A program made the position numbers and the translations under genes. A stretch of 64,000 nucleotides of DNA from Cecembia calidifontis (GTDB lineage Bacteria; Bacteroidota; Bacteroidia; Cytophagales; Cyclobacteriaceae), in contig NZ_SGXG01000001.1 in assembly GCF_004216715.1 (NCBI RefSeq), forward strand, positions 4,964,501-5,028,500, in the 5' to 3' direction. The notes beneath the pieces are model-generated. The model did no database searches. It worked only from the letters and a program-made list of their open reading frames with translations, and was not told where the DNA came from. The first letter of the stretch is position 1; each line of letters begins with the position of its first letter. Below, piece by piece: positions 26,655-36,044 of this stretch.

Positions 26655-27737
26655 ATGTGTTCATTTTACCAATTAACGAATAAAAAGTTGCAAAGGTCTT
26701 ATCTATATCGTCTTTTTTTGCTGGTCTTTGGCTTTTTTTTATTTTTTGATTCCAAAGCTCAAGATCCCCAATATAGTCAATATTACGCAGCCCCCTTGTA
26801 TTTAAACCCTGCATTCGCTGGATCTGAAATGCTGCCTAGGGTAGGCTTTAATTACAGAAACCAATGGCCTGGTTTGGACGCTCAGTTTACAACATTTTCT
26901 GCTTATTTTGACACATTTTTGGATGATTATAACAGCGGAGTTGGGCTCTTGGTTATGAGCGATACAGAAGGTGCTGCCAAACTGAGGTCTTTTACACTGG
27001 CCGGCCTGTATTCTTATGAGTTAAGGTTAGGTGAAAGGGCATATTTTAGACCGGGAATCAGGGCAAGTTATATAAGGAGAGATATCGGCTTTTTTGAAAA
27101 CTTGGTATTTGCCAACCAAATAGACAGGAACAATCCAACAGGCCCTTTACTGCCCGGATCGGATATTCCTGGACTTGGTGAACCGGTAAATTTACTTTCC
27201 CTTTCAGCAGGAGGTTTATTCTTCACGGATAAGTTTTGGTTTGGTGTGGCAGCAGACCATCTTAACCAACCCAATCAATCTTTTTTAGAGAACGGAATAA
27301 GTAATCTTCCCTACAAGCTTTCTTTTCACACGGGATATAAAATTTCTTTAGGGACAGGAGGCTATCGAAATGACTTTACCCACATGTTCAAAGAACGCTA
27401 TATAGTACCTACCCTAAATTACAAAAGACAGGGTCCCTTTGAGCAGCTTGATGTGGGCGCGTACCTTTATGCAGAGCCTTTGATCATTGGACTTTGGTAC
27501 AGGGGTTTACCTTACCGACCGGTAGAACAGCAGAGTAATCGCGATGCCATCGTCCTAATGGCAGGTGTCAATCTGATAAGCGGGGTGAGTGTGGGTTACA
27601 GCTTTGATTACACAGTTTCCAGACTTGGTATTCAGTCAGGAGGAGCCCATGAAATCAGCCTGTCATTTCTTCTGGCAGATAAAAACCAGAATAAAATCAG
27701 AAGCCGGGACACCATTCTACCTTGCCCTAAATTCTAA
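26655..27737 (+). CDS. PorP/SprF family type IX secretion system membrane protein
   Basis: PorP/SprF proteins are outer-membrane beta-barrels that work with particular T9SS substrates carrying a gliding-motility C-terminal domain. The start is ATG 26655, giving 360 residues. A signal peptide ends at DSKAQ, and the mature protein begins with the family hallmark DPQYSQYYAAPLYLNPAFAG, followed by NYRNQWPGL. Alternating amphipathic strands continue to the end. It is divergently transcribed from the 1849-residue substrate gene, which is strong context for a dedicated pair. The M48 protease gene begins 2 bp after its stop. Confidence 0.92.
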   Translation: MCSFYQLTNKKLQRSYLYRLFLLVFGFFLFFDSKAQDPQYSQYYAAPLYLNPAFAGSEMLPRVGFNYRNQWPGLDAQFTTFSAYFDTFLDDYNSGVGLLVMSDTEGAAKLRSFTLAGLYSYELRLGERAYFRPGIRASYIRRDIGFFENLVFANQIDRNNPTGPLLPGSDIPGLGEPVNLLSLSAGGLFFTDKFWFGVAADHLNQPNQSFLENGISNLPYKLSFHTGYKISLGTGGYRNDFTHMFKERYIVPTLNYKRQGPFEQLDVGAYLYAEPLIIGLWYRGLPYRPVEQQSNRDAIVLMAGVNLISGVSVGYSFDYTVSRLGIQSGGAHEISLSFLLADKNQNKIRSRDTILPCPKF

Positions 27738-27739
27738 TA

Positions 27740-29011
27740 ATGATTTTCATGGACGCAGTTTGGATCAAATACCTATTGCTAGGTGTGCTTACAATTGGTT
27801 TTATTTTTGAAAAAATCCTAGGTTATTTGAACATCAAAAGAGAGGTACCACCTGTGCCTTCTACGCTGAAAGAGTATGTAGATAGAGAAAAACTTCTTAA
27901 ATCTAAAGCATACCAAATTACCAATTACCGCTTTGGGCTCTTAACCTCTGTTTTTTCTTTCACCTTAACTTTTTGCTTTATCTATTTTGGATTCTTTGGC
28001 TGGGTGGATGATTGGTTAAGAAGCATGATTGAAAACCCCATATTGCTTTCCTTAATTTTCTTCGGCGTCATTTTTATAGGGTCAGATGTCATCTCCATTC
28101 CGTTTGATTATTATCAGACATTTGGAATCGAAGGAAAATATGGGTTCAATAAAACCACAAAAAAAACCTACATCAGTGACAAAGTAAAAGGTTACCTTTT
28201 ATCCATTCTGATTGGGGGTGGTCTCTTGACGGTTCTACTTACTCTAATCAGCTACATGGGCAAAGATTTTTGGTGGCAATTTTGGTTGATCAGTGCGGCA
28301 TTCATGGTTTTTGTCAACCTATTTTACACTGCCCTCATCCTACCCTTGTTCAACAAGCTTACCCCTTTGGAAGATGGGGAACTGAAGTCTAAAATCATCC
28401 ATTATGCCCAAACAGTGGGTTTTCCTTTGGAAAATATTTTTGTTATTGATGGGAGCAAAAGATCTTCCAAAGCCAATGCGTTTTTTTCAGGGTTTGGAAA
28501 AAGAAAAAAAGTAGTCCTGTACGATACTTTGATCGAACAGCACACTCCTGATGAACTGGTAGCTGTTTTGGCACATGAGATCGGTCATTACAAAAAAAAG
28601 CACATCATCTGGGGAATGTTTGCATCGGTGGTCCAAGTGGGAGTTCTTCTCTATATCCTTTCTTTGTTTATTTTCAGTGAAAACATTAGCCTGGCCTTAG
28701 GAGGCAAACAAATGGCCATCCACCTCAATATCATTGGCTTTACCATGTTATTTTCTCCCATTTCTATGGTCCTGGGAATAGGAATGAATATTTTGAGTAG
28801 AAAAAATGAATTTGAAGCAGATGAATTTGCCAAAAATACTTTTGCAGGAAAGCCCTTGGCAGAAGCTTTAAAAACATTGTCTGTAAACACCCTCAGCAAT
28901 ATTAACCCACATCCCTGGTATGTTTTTGTAAATTATTCACACCCTCCCTTATTAGACAGGTTAAGCAAGCTGGAAGAACCGGTAGAAGCTTTAAGTGAAA
29001 AAACCGCTTAA
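27740..29011 (+). CDS. M48 family CAAX prenyl protease-like metallopeptidase (STE24 type)
   Basis: This is a polytopic membrane zinc metalloprotease of the STE24 type. The 423-residue protein has several hydrophobic segments (near 5-25, 65-85, 100-120, 150-195, 290-345). The catalytic motif HEIGH is near residue 279 (LAHEIGHYKKKH), and the third zinc ligand lies in NEFEADEFA further on. The conserved DGSKRSSKANAFFSGFG precedes the active site. A second ATG at 27749 is an equally possible start. It is 2 bp downstream of the PorP gene and probably shares its transcript. In bacteria, which lack CAAX prenylation, it likely acts in membrane-protein quality control. Confidence 0.92.
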   Translation: MIFMDAVWIKYLLLGVLTIGFIFEKILGYLNIKREVPPVPSTLKEYVDREKLLKSKAYQITNYRFGLLTSVFSFTLTFCFIYFGFFGWVDDWLRSMIENPILLSLIFFGVIFIGSDVISIPFDYYQTFGIEGKYGFNKTTKKTYISDKVKGYLLSILIGGGLLTVLLTLISYMGKDFWWQFWLISAAFMVFVNLFYTALILPLFNKLTPLEDGELKSKIIHYAQTVGFPLENIFVIDGSKRSSKANAFFSGFGKRKKVVLYDTLIEQHTPDELVAVLAHEIGHYKKKHIIWGMFASVVQVGVLLYILSLFIFSENISLALGGKQMAIHLNIIGFTMLFSPISMVLGIGMNILSRKNEFEADEFAKNTFAGKPLAEALKTLSVNTLSNINPHPWYVFVNYSHPPLLDRLSKLEEPVEALSEKTA

Positions 29012-29106
29012 AATTTAATTTGAAAAGATTAATCACACTGTTAACAAATAGTTGTTTTTCTTTCGCTTGATAGTCTTTAAATTATGGATTGTAATTTAAA
29101 AGCCAA

Positions 29107-29985
29107 ATGGAAGACCTATCTCACTACCATCACCCTATCACTGATTTGTTTCCACAGCCCAAATCCAGGCAGGATTGGGACCAATACCGCCTAAGTAAAG
29201 AACAAATAGAATTTTTCAATGAGCAAGGGTATCTTAGCGGAATAAAGCTATTAGATGAAAAACAGATTGAAGTTCTAAAGAAAGAACTGGAGGAAGTAGC
29301 AGACCCCATGCATCCGCTGCATCACCTTTTTCATGAATTTCATTCTAATGAATCCACGGATCCCAACACAGTACTCTTTCATTCGCTAGGGCATTGGAGG
29401 ATTTCAAAAGCATTCCATGATGTGATTTGGAATCCGGCATTTTTAATGGCTGCCCATCAATTACTGGGCGGAAAAGGTGTCCGTTTTTGGCATGACCAGC
29501 TTTTTTGTAAACCTGCCCACCACGGCGGTGTTGTCGCCTGGCATCAGGATTATTCCTATTGGACCAGAACAGTTAAAATGCAGCACCTCACCTGCTGGTG
29601 CGGTTTGGATGATGCTACTATTGAGAATGGTTGTATTTATTATGTTCCGGGAAGCCACAAGTGGGGATTACTCCAAAAACCCGCACTAGCTGGTCAAATG
29701 GAAGGATTGTTACAATTTTTGACCGAAGAACAAAAAGCAGCATTCAAGCCTGTCCCTGTCGAACTTAAAGCCGGTTATGCTACCTTTCATCATCCTTTGA
29801 TGGTACACGGAAGTTACGAAAACAAGTCTAACCGAAGCAGAAGGGCTTTTGTATTGAATGTGTTTGCCGATGGCACTGTCTCAAACACGGATGAAGAATT
29901 ATTGAAAGGAGTACCGATTATTACAAAAGGAAACAAAATGGAAGGTCAGTTTTTTCCCTTGCTTTTTTCTCCTAATTTGGCGTAA
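29107..29985 (+). CDS. Phytanoyl-CoA dioxygenase (PhyH) family protein
   Basis: The 292-residue protein belongs to the Fe(II)/2-oxoglutarate dioxygenases. The metal-binding HxD is in VVAWHQDYSYW (about residues 139-149), and the distal His in FHHPLMVHGSYEN, with the 2-oxoglutarate-binding Arg in SRRAFVLN. GCIYYVPGSHKWG is a typical PhyH stretch. The substrate is unknown. It is followed 12 bp later by the fused E1 gene, suggesting a common transcript. Confidence 0.9.
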   Translation: MEDLSHYHHPITDLFPQPKSRQDWDQYRLSKEQIEFFNEQGYLSGIKLLDEKQIEVLKKELEEVADPMHPLHHLFHEFHSNESTDPNTVLFHSLGHWRISKAFHDVIWNPAFLMAAHQLLGGKGVRFWHDQLFCKPAHHGGVVAWHQDYSYWTRTVKMQHLTCWCGLDDATIENGCIYYVPGSHKWGLLQKPALAGQMEGLLQFLTEEQKAAFKPVPVELKAGYATFHHPLMVHGSYENKSNRSRRAFVLNVFADGTVSNTDEELLKGVPIITKGNKMEGQFFPLLFSPNLA

Positions 29986-29997
29986 AAATAAACCCAT

Positions 29998-32004
29998 ATG
30001 TCCAAATTGATCGAAGCTACACAGGCGATATCTTTCAATAGAAAATCTTACGATGACCACACTTTATTAAAGCTATACGAATCCCTCTTAATGCCCCGCA
30101 GGATTGAGGAAAAAATGCTGATCCTGCTCCGTCAAGGAAAAATTTCGAAATGGTTCAGCGGATGGGGCCAAGAAGCCATCTCCATTGGCGCCGTGAATGC
30201 ATTGGACAAAGATGAGTTTATTCTTCCCATGCACCGGAACCTGGGGATCTTTACCGGAAGGGACTTGCCTTTGGAAAGGCTCTTTGCCCAGTTCCAGGGA
30301 AAAAAATCCGGATTTACCAAAGGAAGGGACAGGTCCTTTCATTTTGGCAGTAAAGAACATCATATTGTAGGGATGATCTCTCATTTAGGCCCTCAAATGG
30401 CCATCGCAGATGGGATTGGACTAGCGCATAAACTTTCTAAGGAAAATAAAGTCACTTTGGTATTTTCAGGTGATGGAGCTAGTTCTGAGGGAGATTTTCA
30501 CGAAGGACTGAATGTGGCCGCAGTATGGAAATTACCTGTGATTTTTGTAGTTGAACACAATGGCTATGGGCTTTCTACTCCAAGTGAAGAACAATTTGCC
30601 TTTAAGTATTTTACAGAAAAAGGCCCAGGTTACGGCATGGAGGCTGTCCGTATTGATGGGAACAATGTCCTGGAAGTTTATGACACTATCAAAAACCTAG
30701 CAGAAGATATCAGAATAAATCCAAGGCCTGTTTTAGTAGAGGCACTTACTTTTAGGATGAGAGGACATGAGGAGGCCTCCGGAACAAAATATGTTCCCAA
30801 AGAACTCATGGAAACATGGGCCCTAAAAGATCCAGTTGACAATTACGAAAAATACCTGGAGGAAATTGGGGTACTGACCCAAGAGCTTAAAGAAAAGATA
30901 AATAAGAAAATTAAAGCCTCTATCAATAAAGGACTTGATTTAGCTTTTGCAGAGGAGGTGATCACTCCTGATACCCAAGAAGAATTGGCAGATATTTATG
31001 CCCCTTTTCATCAGTCCATCATCTCTCCAAATAAGGAAAAATCCACAGAAAAAAGATTTGTGGATGCTATATCCGAGGGCTTAAAACAATCTATGGAAAA
31101 ATACCCCAATCTGGTCCTTATGGGACAGGACATAGCAACTTATGGGGGTGTTTTCAAAGTAACAGAGGGTTTCATAGACCAGTTTGGAACTGAAAGGGTA
31201 AGGAATACTCCTTTATGTGAAAGTGCCATCATTGGTGCAGCATTAGGATTGTCCATCAAAGGCTATAAATCCATGGTAGAAATGCAGTTTGCTGATTTTG
31301 TAAGCTGTGGATTCAATCAGATCGTCAATAACCTTGCGAAAATTCATTACCGATGGGGACAAAATGCCGATGTGGTGGTCAGAATGCCCACGGGAGCCGG
31401 TGTAGCTGCGGGCCCTTTTCATTCCCAATCCAATGAAGCTTGGTTTTTTCATACTCCCGGATTAAAAATCGTCTATCCATCCAATCCTGCTGATGCGAAA
31501 GGATTACTCAATGCTGCCATTGAAGACCCAAATCCATATCTCTTTTTTGAACACAAAGCGCTTTACCGCTCGATTTCCGGGCAGGTTCCTGATGATTATT
31601 ACACGATAGAAGTTGGGAAGGCAAAATTGGAAAAAGAGGGTGAAGCCGTAAGTATCATCACCTACGGCATGGGCGTACACTGGGCCATTAAAGTCACCGA
31701 TGAGTTGGGAATCGATGCGGACATCTTGGACTTAAGAACTTTGCTTCCCTGGGACAAGGATGCAGTAAGAAAAACTGTGGAGAAAACAGGGAAAGTACTA
31801 TTCCTTCAGGAAGACTGTCTGACCGGAGGAATTGGTGCTGAAATCGTTGCCTGGATTTCTGAACATTGTTTTGAGCTATTAGATGCCCCTGTCATGCGGG
31901 AAGGAAGTTTGGATACCCCTGTCCCATTCGCTCCAAGTCTTGAGAAAAACTTCCTTCCTTTAGATAGATTTCGTGAAAAATTAAAAAATCTGATCGCTTA
32001 CTAA
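29998..32004 (+). CDS. 2-oxoacid dehydrogenase E1 component, fused alpha and beta subunits (branched-chain type)
   Basis: The 668-residue protein fuses the two E1 subunits that decarboxylate a 2-oxoacid with thiamine diphosphate. Residues ~1-330 are the alpha part, with the ThDP motif SGDGASSEGDFHEGLN followed by EHNGYGLSTP. Residues ~345-668 are the beta part (LMGQDIATYGGVFKVTEGF, NTPLCESAIIGAALGLS, EDCLTGGIGAEIVAWI). Such fusions are regular in Bacteroidetes and are usually annotated as branched-chain or generic 2-oxoacid dehydrogenase E1. E2 and E3 are not in the window, so substrate choice is unproven. Confidence 0.93.
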   Translation: MSKLIEATQAISFNRKSYDDHTLLKLYESLLMPRRIEEKMLILLRQGKISKWFSGWGQEAISIGAVNALDKDEFILPMHRNLGIFTGRDLPLERLFAQFQGKKSGFTKGRDRSFHFGSKEHHIVGMISHLGPQMAIADGIGLAHKLSKENKVTLVFSGDGASSEGDFHEGLNVAAVWKLPVIFVVEHNGYGLSTPSEEQFAFKYFTEKGPGYGMEAVRIDGNNVLEVYDTIKNLAEDIRINPRPVLVEALTFRMRGHEEASGTKYVPKELMETWALKDPVDNYEKYLEEIGVLTQELKEKINKKIKASINKGLDLAFAEEVITPDTQEELADIYAPFHQSIISPNKEKSTEKRFVDAISEGLKQSMEKYPNLVLMGQDIATYGGVFKVTEGFIDQFGTERVRNTPLCESAIIGAALGLSIKGYKSMVEMQFADFVSCGFNQIVNNLAKIHYRWGQNADVVVRMPTGAGVAAGPFHSQSNEAWFFHTPGLKIVYPSNPADAKGLLNAAIEDPNPYLFFEHKALYRSISGQVPDDYYTIEVGKAKLEKEGEAVSIITYGMGVHWAIKVTDELGIDADILDLRTLLPWDKDAVRKTVEKTGKVLFLQEDCLTGGIGAEIVAWISEHCFELLDAPVMREGSLDTPVPFAPSLEKNFLPLDRFREKLKNLIAY

Positions 32005-32011
32005 AAAAAGA

Positions 32012-32036
32012 GCCCCTGAAAAGCGCTTTCAGGGGC
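32012..32036. terminator. Hairpin between the E1 gene and plsC
   Basis: A 10-bp perfect stem (GCCCCTGAAA / TTTCAGGGGC) with a 5-base loop. The T run (as A run on the plus strand, 32003-32009) lies on the minus-strand side only, so it is a canonical terminator only for minus-strand transcripts; on the plus strand it may be a 3' stabiliser. Confidence 0.6.
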
Positions 32037-32097
32037 ATGCAAGCAAAGAGTTGATTAATAATTTACGATACACAAAATTAACCAAAGTCAGAGGAAA

Positions 32098-32826
32098 ATG
32101 AAAATACTGCAATGGATTTACACCCTTTATTCGGCCTTGATTTTCATAATTTTAATGTTGATTTTAGGCTTGTTTGTTGTAATTCCACTTATTGTAAGCC
32201 CAAAAGCAGGGAAAATTTCTTTTTTTTTCATCAGGCTATGGGCAAAAATCTGGTCTTTTCTATCTGGAATCCGCTATGAAATTCACGGGAAAGAGCATGT
32301 AAAGCCTGGTCAACCCTATATCTACATCTTCAATCACCGTTCTTTTATAGACGCCCCGGTGATACCAATCGCTATCCCCCAAGAAATTCGCGCTATTGGT
32401 AAAAAAGAATTGTCCAAAGTCCCATTTTTTGGATTCGTTGTATCAAGAGTGGCCGTTTGGGTGGACAGAAAAGATGCAGCTTCAAGGAAAGCCTCTGTAG
32501 AAAGGCTACTTAAAATCCTGGCCAATGGAATTTCAATAGTGGTAGCACCCGAAGGAACCAGGAATAATACGGACCAAACATTGCTTCCCTTTCAACGTGG
32601 TGCTTTTAGGATATCTATTGAAACAGGCATTCCGATCCTCCCTATGGCTGTTATTGGTGCTGATAAAATAATGAAGAGAGGCTCCATACTCCTCAAACCA
32701 GGTAAAGTCAGGGTATATTTCTCTGCTCCTATTGATCCTTCCCCCTTCCAGAAAAATGCCGATTATGAAGGTTTGTCGGAAAAATGCTACAATAGACTTG
32801 AAGCAATGATCCTTACTCATGAATAA
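32098..32826 (+). CDS. plsC: 1-acyl-sn-glycerol-3-phosphate acyltransferase
   Basis: This is a membrane-bound acyltransferase that makes phosphatidic acid. The 242-residue protein has a hydrophobic N-terminus (ALIFIILMLILGLFVVIPLI), the catalytic HX4D motif (IFNHRSFIDAPVIP, near residues 80-85) and the acceptor-binding APEGTRN near residue 152, followed by FQRGAFRISIETGIPILPM. All are standard for the PlsC family. Members of the family vary in acceptor, so the exact step is inferred. Confidence 0.92.
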   Translation: MKILQWIYTLYSALIFIILMLILGLFVVIPLIVSPKAGKISFFFIRLWAKIWSFLSGIRYEIHGKEHVKPGQPYIYIFNHRSFIDAPVIPIAIPQEIRAIGKKELSKVPFFGFVVSRVAVWVDRKDAASRKASVERLLKILANGISIVVAPEGTRNNTDQTLLPFQRGAFRISIETGIPILPMAVIGADKIMKRGSILLKPGKVRVYFSAPIDPSPFQKNADYEGLSEKCYNRLEAMILTHE

Positions 32827-32920
32827 AGAAAAGAGAAAAACCCATCCAGGATCTGAAATAATTTTGTAAATTAGAAATTATAAAAAACCATCAATCACCA
32901 AAAAACACAAAATCATGTTC

Positions 32921-33151
32921 ATGAAAAAACTTAAATCAATCTTTGTCCTTTTGTTCGTGTTCGGGTTTCTAATGGGAACAACAATTACTTCCTGTGGAAA
33001 TAAAAAGACTGAAGATCAAACAGAGCAAACTGAAGATGAACCAGCCGAAGAAGAACATCCCTCCGGTGAAGAACATCCAAGCGATGATTCTGAACATCCT
33101 TCAGGAGAGGAGCACCCAAGCGGAGGCGAGCATCCTTCTTCAAAAGATTAA
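32921..33151 (+). CDS. Small lipoprotein with five EHPS repeats
   Basis: The 76-residue protein (start ATG 32921; ATG 32915 is also in frame) has a lipoprotein signal (MKKLKSIFVLLFVFGFLMG, then TTITSCGN). The mature ~50 residues are very acidic and contain five EHPS units separated by G, E or D residues. All five units use different codons for the same four residues, so the repeat is kept at protein level. Histidines spaced among acids suggest possible metal binding, but no family is recognised. It is followed by a strong terminator. Confidence 0.75.
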   Translation: MKKLKSIFVLLFVFGFLMGTTITSCGNKKTEDQTEQTEDEPAEEEHPSGEEHPSDDSEHPSGEEHPSGGEHPSSKD

Positions 33152-33245
33152 AATTGAATATTATTAGAAATGAGGTTATATCCATAGTCAAATAAAAGGC
33201 TTCATATTAGGCCAATGAAATTGATTAAGATAGCTACCTGAATAA

Positions 33246-33281
33246 AAAAGAGGCTGTCTCTGATTTGAGACAGCCTCTTTT
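33246..33281. terminator. Bidirectional terminator, 15-bp stem
   Basis: AAAAGAGGCTGTCTC pairs perfectly with GAGACAGCCTCTTTT around a 6-base loop, between the plus-strand lipoprotein and the minus-strand transglutaminase gene. Confidence 0.92.
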
Positions 33282-34674
33282 AGTTTATCCTATTGAAAGA
33301 AAATGTTGTTTTGGGATAAAGTATCTCCCCATTTTCTTCCATCAGTGGATAAGCGAGAAAATTGATTGGACCAGAATTTGGCATTGGTTCAGGCTTTAGA
33401 TCTCTTCCTTTACTCAACTCTATGCGGTTAGCGGGATGTCTTCCAAAGTAATACGTAGCCAGCGCAGTATATTTGTTCCCTTCACTGATATCTACAGGCC
33501 ACCACTTCCCTTCTGCATAAAATTCAGCCCAGCAATGATACCCATCTATGCCTCCTTCATTTCTTTCGGAAGGGATGGAAGCACCAATGGCAAATCTTGC
33601 TGGTATATCAATCGACCTTGCCAGTGAGATGAAAAAAGAATGAAACTCTGTACAATTTCCAGTTTTAGAATCACAGGCAAAATCTGCACTTCCTGTTCCA
33701 TAAGTTCCAAATTTCATGTACCGCATATTGTCAATGATGTAATCGTACAATGCCCTTGCATGTACTAAAGCCCCATCATTTTCCTTCCCTTTGATCGCTT
33801 CTTGGGCTATTTCTTTAAATCTGCCTCCTACCGGAAGTAATAAATCCGGTTCCAAGTAACGTCTAAGATTCCCATCAGTTTCAGTATAAGGCACTTTTTC
33901 TTTCCTAATGACCTCATAAACTACCTCTATCTCTTGGCCGCTATGCGAAGTATTTAAATCTAAGACCAAAATAGTATTCCCAAACTCTTTTTCCTCCACC
34001 ATAGATTGTTTACCCGGAGCCTTGATAGATTTGACCTGGACTTCTTGATAGTTATCAGACTTTGCTATCGGAATCCAGACCTTTGCCTTGGAAGAGATTT
34101 TAGGTAAGGTGGCCCTGTAAAAAAAATCGAATTTATCAGTGCCCTCCCTAACCCCAAGAAGGTCTTTAGACGACTCTTTTACCGGCACCCTTCTCCAGGT
34201 TTTATCTACCATTTGTTTCCAGGAATATCTTGGTTTTCCATTTAATTTATGAAGGGAGGTCTCGGTCACTTTCATATTGCCCGGTTCTCCTTCCAAAAAG
34301 AAATCGACATCATATACGTCCCCTTTTTCATCAGCCAGGTCGACACAGGCAAAATGACGGCTTGGACCTAAATTGGACAGGTATTCCGTATGTACCCGGA
34401 CCAATTTTAATCTCAACTCCCTTTTCTCATCATTTACAAGGAAAAAGCCATCATTTCTGGCCTTTTCCTGCTCTATATAAGCTTTTATCCCTTCCTCAAT
34501 TTCATCTATGGACACTTTATCCCTGACTTTATTGTCTTCTTCATTGGTATTGAATTCCTCTTTCCCACCGCCCCTTTGGCAGCTTACCTGCACCCCCGCA
34601 AAAAGGATTGTCAGGCAGAACAGTAACAAACATTTTAAATTCGGAAGGATTCTTATTTCTGATATTTTTATCAT
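33280..34674 (-). CDS. Transglutaminase-like lipoprotein
   Basis: With a start at ATG 34674 the protein has 464 residues and a lipoprotein signal (CLLLFCLTILFAGVQVSCQ). The N-terminal half is a beta-rich region of unknown role. The transglutaminase-like Cys-His-Asp triad is in the C-terminal half: GNCTEFHSFFISLARS (Cys), DGYHCWAEFY (His) and WWPVDISEG (Asp). Such proteins are usually proteases or peptide-handling enzymes rather than true transglutaminases. It is exported to the periplasm or outer membrane. It is convergent with the EHPS lipoprotein gene. Confidence 0.85.
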   Translation of the reverse strand: MIKISEIRILPNLKCLLLFCLTILFAGVQVSCQRGGGKEEFNTNEEDNKVRDKVSIDEIEEGIKAYIEQEKARNDGFFLVNDEKRELRLKLVRVHTEYLSNLGPSRHFACVDLADEKGDVYDVDFFLEGEPGNMKVTETSLHKLNGKPRYSWKQMVDKTWRRVPVKESSKDLLGVREGTDKFDFFYRATLPKISSKAKVWIPIAKSDNYQEVQVKSIKAPGKQSMVEEKEFGNTILVLDLNTSHSGQEIEVVYEVIRKEKVPYTETDGNLRRYLEPDLLLPVGGRFKEIAQEAIKGKENDGALVHARALYDYIIDNMRYMKFGTYGTGSADFACDSKTGNCTEFHSFFISLARSIDIPARFAIGASIPSERNEGGIDGYHCWAEFYAEGKWWPVDISEGNKYTALATYYFGRHPANRIELSKGRDLKPEPMPNSGPINFLAYPLMEENGEILYPKTTFSFNRIN

Positions 34675-34780
34675 AGAAAGTTTACTAAATTGTGATGGTA
34701 TCAAAGCCAAATAGACCTGTGCAAAATTAAACAGTACATCTTATCTGTGTCATATTCCGCATTTGGTGATTTAATGCACA

Positions 34781-34809
34781 TTGGCAATTAAGAGGATATT
34801 GTAAATTAG
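34781..34809 (+). promoter_or_regulatory. Candidate promoter of the rhodanese lipoprotein gene
   Basis: TTG (34781-34783) and TAAATTAG (34802-34809) are 18 bp apart, close to the Bacteroidetes -33/-7 arrangement, 33 bp before the ATG. Confidence 0.4.
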
Positions 34810-34841
34810 CGGATTATCAAAACAATTACAACTTGAATCTT

Positions 34842-35267
34842 ATGAAGCCTGTTCTTCTAATTTTATCCCTTTCTATCTTCTTCTATGCCTGTGGTCCGCA
34901 AAGCGGACAAAATGACAATAAAGTGGAGACCGTAAAGCCAAAAGGCCAAATTCAAAATGTGTCTTCCGCAAAATTTTATGAATTGATTCAATCAGACAAT
35001 GGTATTGTACTTGATGTAAGGACATTGGGGGAATTTCAACAAGGACACCTACCCAATGCGCTTGTCATTGATATTTACCAAAGAGATTTTGAAGAAAAAA
35101 TAAAATCCCTTCCAAAGGACAAAGAAATCTATGTGTATTGTACAGTGGGGGCAAGGAGTAGACAGGCTGCCGGTATCCTTCAAAAAAACGGTTTTGAGAA
35201 AGTATATAATTTGGAGGGGGGTATAATGGATTGGGCAAGAAACAGGTACCCTATCACTCAAAAATGA
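34842..35267 (+). CDS. Rhodanese-like domain lipoprotein
   Basis: The 141-residue protein starts at ATG 34842 (MKPVLLILSLSIFFYACG) with a lipoprotein signal. The rhodanese domain shows VLDVRTLGEFQQGHLPNA and the active-site loop YCTVGARSRQAAG with the catalytic Cys, ending with NLEGGIMDWA. It probably transfers sulfane sulfur or acts in redox chemistry in the periplasm. It is monocistronic and ends at a bidirectional terminator. Confidence 0.9.
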   Translation: MKPVLLILSLSIFFYACGPQSGQNDNKVETVKPKGQIQNVSSAKFYELIQSDNGIVLDVRTLGEFQQGHLPNALVIDIYQRDFEEKIKSLPKDKEIYVYCTVGARSRQAAGILQKNGFEKVYNLEGGIMDWARNRYPITQK

Positions 35268-35272
35268 GAATA

Positions 35273-35305
35273 AAAAAACCGGATCACTTGCAGGTCCGGT
35301 TTTTT
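35273..35305. terminator. Bidirectional terminator
   Basis: An 11-bp perfect stem (AAAAAACCGGA / TCCGGTTTTTT) separates the rhodanese gene from the convergent DUF1080 gene. Confidence 0.9.
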
Positions 35306-35309
35306 GAAT

Positions 35310-36044
35310 TTATAGTTTTTTAATTCTGATATTTCTGAACCATACTTCATCGCCATGGTCCTGAAGGGCTATCTTTCCTTTTTGGAATTTACCAAAACCC
35401 GGCATATCCTTGAATTTGGAGTTGGCGACCATTTCATCCCATTCTTCAGTCCACATGGTGGTAGCTACCACCATTACACCATTAAGGTATAATTCCAGAT
35501 TGCCATCCTTGGCAATTATTTCGGCCAGATTCCATTCCCCAACAGGCTTTACCGTTTCTTCACTGGATTCAATCAAATCATAAAGATCACCAGCTCTGTG
35601 GGTCCTGATTTTGGCATCCGGATGCCCATCATTGTCCAATACCTGCATTTCGGGTCCGGTCATCCAAGGATAAGCGTATTCAGGTGATTCATGGACAAAA
35701 AACATGATTCCTGAATTACCGTTCTTTGCGATTTTCCATTCCACCTGAAAGTGAAAGTCACCAAACTCCTCATTGGTAACAACGTCCCCGCCGTCGCCCG
35801 CCTGCCATTCATCTTTATTAGAGGCATCCAAATAGATCGCTCCATCCTGAATTTTCCAGGCAGCTCCCACAGGTCCACCTCCGTATTTGGACCAACCTTG
35901 GAATGACTCTCCATCAAAAAGGCTTATCCATTCACTTTGAGGGACTTCAACTGCTGCTGCTTCAACGACTTTATCTTGATTTCCTCCACAAGCGTAAAGC
36001 ATTGCGGAACCTACTATTAGGTTTAAAACAGTTTTCTTAAACAT
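35310..36044 (-). CDS. 3-keto-disaccharide hydrolase domain (DUF1080) lipoprotein
   Basis: The 244-residue protein has a lipoprotein signal (KKTVLNLIVGSAMLYACGG) and one DUF1080 jelly-roll domain: WISLFDGESFQGWSKYGG, GDVVTNEEFGDFHFQVEWK, GNSGIMFFV and the closing KGKIALQDHGDEVWFRNIRI. The family is now named 3-keto-disaccharide hydrolase because members cleave 3-keto-glycosides. It is the last gene of a unit with cytochrome c, an isomerase and a Gfo/Idh oxidoreductase, and shares one base with the cytochrome gene. The context fits cleavage of an oxidised glycoside in the periplasm. Confidence 0.9.
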   Translation of the reverse strand: MFKKTVLNLIVGSAMLYACGGNQDKVVEAAAVEVPQSEWISLFDGESFQGWSKYGGGPVGAAWKIQDGAIYLDASNKDEWQAGDGGDVVTNEEFGDFHFQVEWKIAKNGNSGIMFFVHESPEYAYPWMTGPEMQVLDNDGHPDAKIRTHRAGDLYDLIESSEETVKPVGEWNLAEIIAKDGNLELYLNGVMVVATTMWTEEWDEMVANSKFKDMPGFGKFQKGKIALQDHGDEVWFRNIRIKKL

